A stretch of 64,000 nucleotides of DNA. Origin: Symsagittifera roscoffensis. Taxonomy: Eukaryota; Xenacoelomorpha; Acoela; Convolutidae. The position numbers and the translations under genes are program-made. Shown in pieces: positions 62,475-64,000 of the stretch. A model generated the notes under the pieces. That model saw only the letters and a list, made by a program, of their open reading frames with translations, was not told the DNA's origin and searched no databases. The DNA is taken from positions 8,523,954 to 8,587,953 of the forward strand of contig NC_087066.1 of assembly GCF_963678635.1 (NCBI RefSeq), in the 5' to 3' direction. Within the stretch, counting starts at the first letter, position 1. Every line of letters begins with the position of its first letter.

Positions 62475-64000
62475 TTTTTTATCATCATGACCAGCAGAAC
62501 CGTTAACGAGCACTCAGCGCCGAGCGGATGCTCATAATAACGCCTTTAATAGGCCCTAACCGCCGGGGAGGAAGGGTAGTTCGGAACGTGGAAGCCTTTC
62601 GGATTACCGTGAATAGCTTTTTAACCTAGTTAAGACCGAAAATTCACGTTCCAGGAAGGGTGGGGGGATTGGCCGTCCCCTCGTTCCCTGAGAGGTCTGT
62701 GACTAAAAACACTTAAAGATATATAAGAAACCAAACAAAAAGTAGTATAGTACCCAAGAAAATCAAAAAACGTGGAAATAACCGAAAAAACCAAAAATAG
62801 TAAAAAAAAAAAGTTAAAATCAGTAGAAATCATCACCCCAGACAAGATGTGATCCGACCCTCCCGTTTGTTGTTGATAAATATATTGTTGTTGCAGACAT
62901 TTATATCAGGATCATTACGATCATTTTTGTAGCCCGTTTGTGAGGCTTGTACTGTAGGGTTGTTTGAGTATTTAAGCACGTTAATGCTAATTTGCGCTCA
63001 GTCCTGAAGGGTCTGCTGATTTGCGCTCAATCCGGAGGGGTCTTGGGAGAAGACTGATCCGGCAAGCAGTACAAGGAGCAACAAGAAGGGGCTCAACGGC
63101 AACAACAGTCGACTGTTGGGTATCGTTAACAAGTTTTGTATCCCTTTTGGTACAAAAAATTAGAGAGTAATCTGTGGGGGGCTCGACAGTGTTGCACTGT
63201 AGTGACCCTTCACCGAACTGCGAATTTCCGAGTTAAGCATCTTAATTCGGATATTGAACAAACCCGGAGGGGTTTAGTATTACTACTATTATTACTTATG
63301 TACCCTATATTAATACTCCTATATCGTTTTTCAGTGAAAAACACAGTAAGCGGACCGGTTTTTAGGGTTAAAATAGCGATATTTTGATCCCCCCACAAAT
63401 CGCGATTTTTGATATATCGATATTTTTTCAAACGGAAAAAAGCGCTAAATTAGTGAGTTACATCGTAACTGTGCTAGTATAATAGTCAGAACCGGTTGAG
63501 TTTAGTTCAGAAGTGGTTGGAACTATTTTGGTACCAAAAACCGAATTTTCGTGATTTTTGAATAAACGAAACGCTATAAAATAAGAAAATTTTTTTGAGT
63601 TAGGACAGTAAAAATAGTTGTTCGGACAAGGTCCACTAGTGAATCGACAGGTTTTAAAATCTGTTTGCCGATAACCTTCCGGGTTACAGAGAAATCGAAC
63701 TTAACGTGTTTGATTCAGTGGATTCATCAATCCGGAGGGGTCCAAATAGCATAGTTTTTCGCAAATTTTTTCAACTAGAGCGTTTTAGATCGAGTTTTTT
63801 TTGCATTGAACTAGAAGAACATAGGCCTTTTGAGCTCGGATCGATAATTTTTGGGTCGAAAAGAACAGAATTGCCAAAAAAGTTAGGCGGAACCTTTAAG
63901 AGAGAAATTTTTTGACTTTAGAAAAAAGACGTTTTGGTTAGTAACCTTGAAACTACTGGACAGATCCAGTTGACTTGGTACCATTAGATCAAAAATTAGC
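62475..64000. other. Right-edge region, unassigned
   Basis: I see no gene. TTTGCGCTCA occurs twice (62991, 63020) and CCGGAGGGGT three times (63031, 63257, 63732), with a fourth weaker form at 63003. GATATATCGATAT-like palindromic sequence occurs near 63412. These may be part of a large repeat extending past the edge. Confidence 0.35.

Overview
The window is nuclear DNA of an animal, most likely an invertebrate. It is AT-rich, has GT-AG (and a few GC-AG) introns, long introns crowded with short transposons and tRNA-derived repeats, and satellites. Nothing looks bacterial. I cannot name the species or phylum.

Layout. (1) 1-4172: repeat-rich DNA with no recognised exon, ending in a 206-bp-armed inverted repeat. 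(2) 4173-17034: a direct tandem duplication of about 6.4 kb. Each copy holds, on the + strand, a five-exon gene for a 256-residue protein with two HYD1-like ADP-ribosyltransferase (ART) domains, and on the - strand a single 81-nt coiled-coil exon. (3) 8776-51585, - strand: one large gene reconstructed here as 25 phase-consistent coding exons (at least 1543 codons, open at the left edge). It encodes an N-terminal ankyrin block, a long acidic linker split over many small exons, and a coiled coil, the plan of vertebrate ANKRD26-like proteins. Its last two visible exons are the duplicated coiled-coil exon, and ART copy 2 lies antisense inside the intron between them. Its introns hold satellites (about 189 bp and about 87 bp periods), at least five families of short inverted-repeat transposons and SINE-like elements. 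(4) 54693-56474, - strand: an intronless J-domain protein whose last 136 residues form an almost perfect six-residue repeat. (5) 57412-60300, - strand: a decayed non-LTR retrotransposon (PHD-like finger, reverse transcriptase, zinc knuckle and restriction-like nuclease) with three in-frame stops and a 3' frameshift. (6) 60882-62474: a long foldback element. (7) 62475-64000: unassigned, with a short recurring G-rich motif.

How the parts relate. The ANKRD26-like protein is probably a cytoskeletal or centrosomal scaffold (family inference). The J-domain protein would recruit Hsp70 to whatever its C-terminal solenoid binds (inference). The ART genes are independent transcription units in antisense to the scaffold gene. 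Because the duplicated segment carries a phase-symmetric exon, the same event doubled the ART gene and added 27 residues to the host protein without breaking its frame. All exon boundaries come from reading splice motifs and phase by eye, without transcript data.
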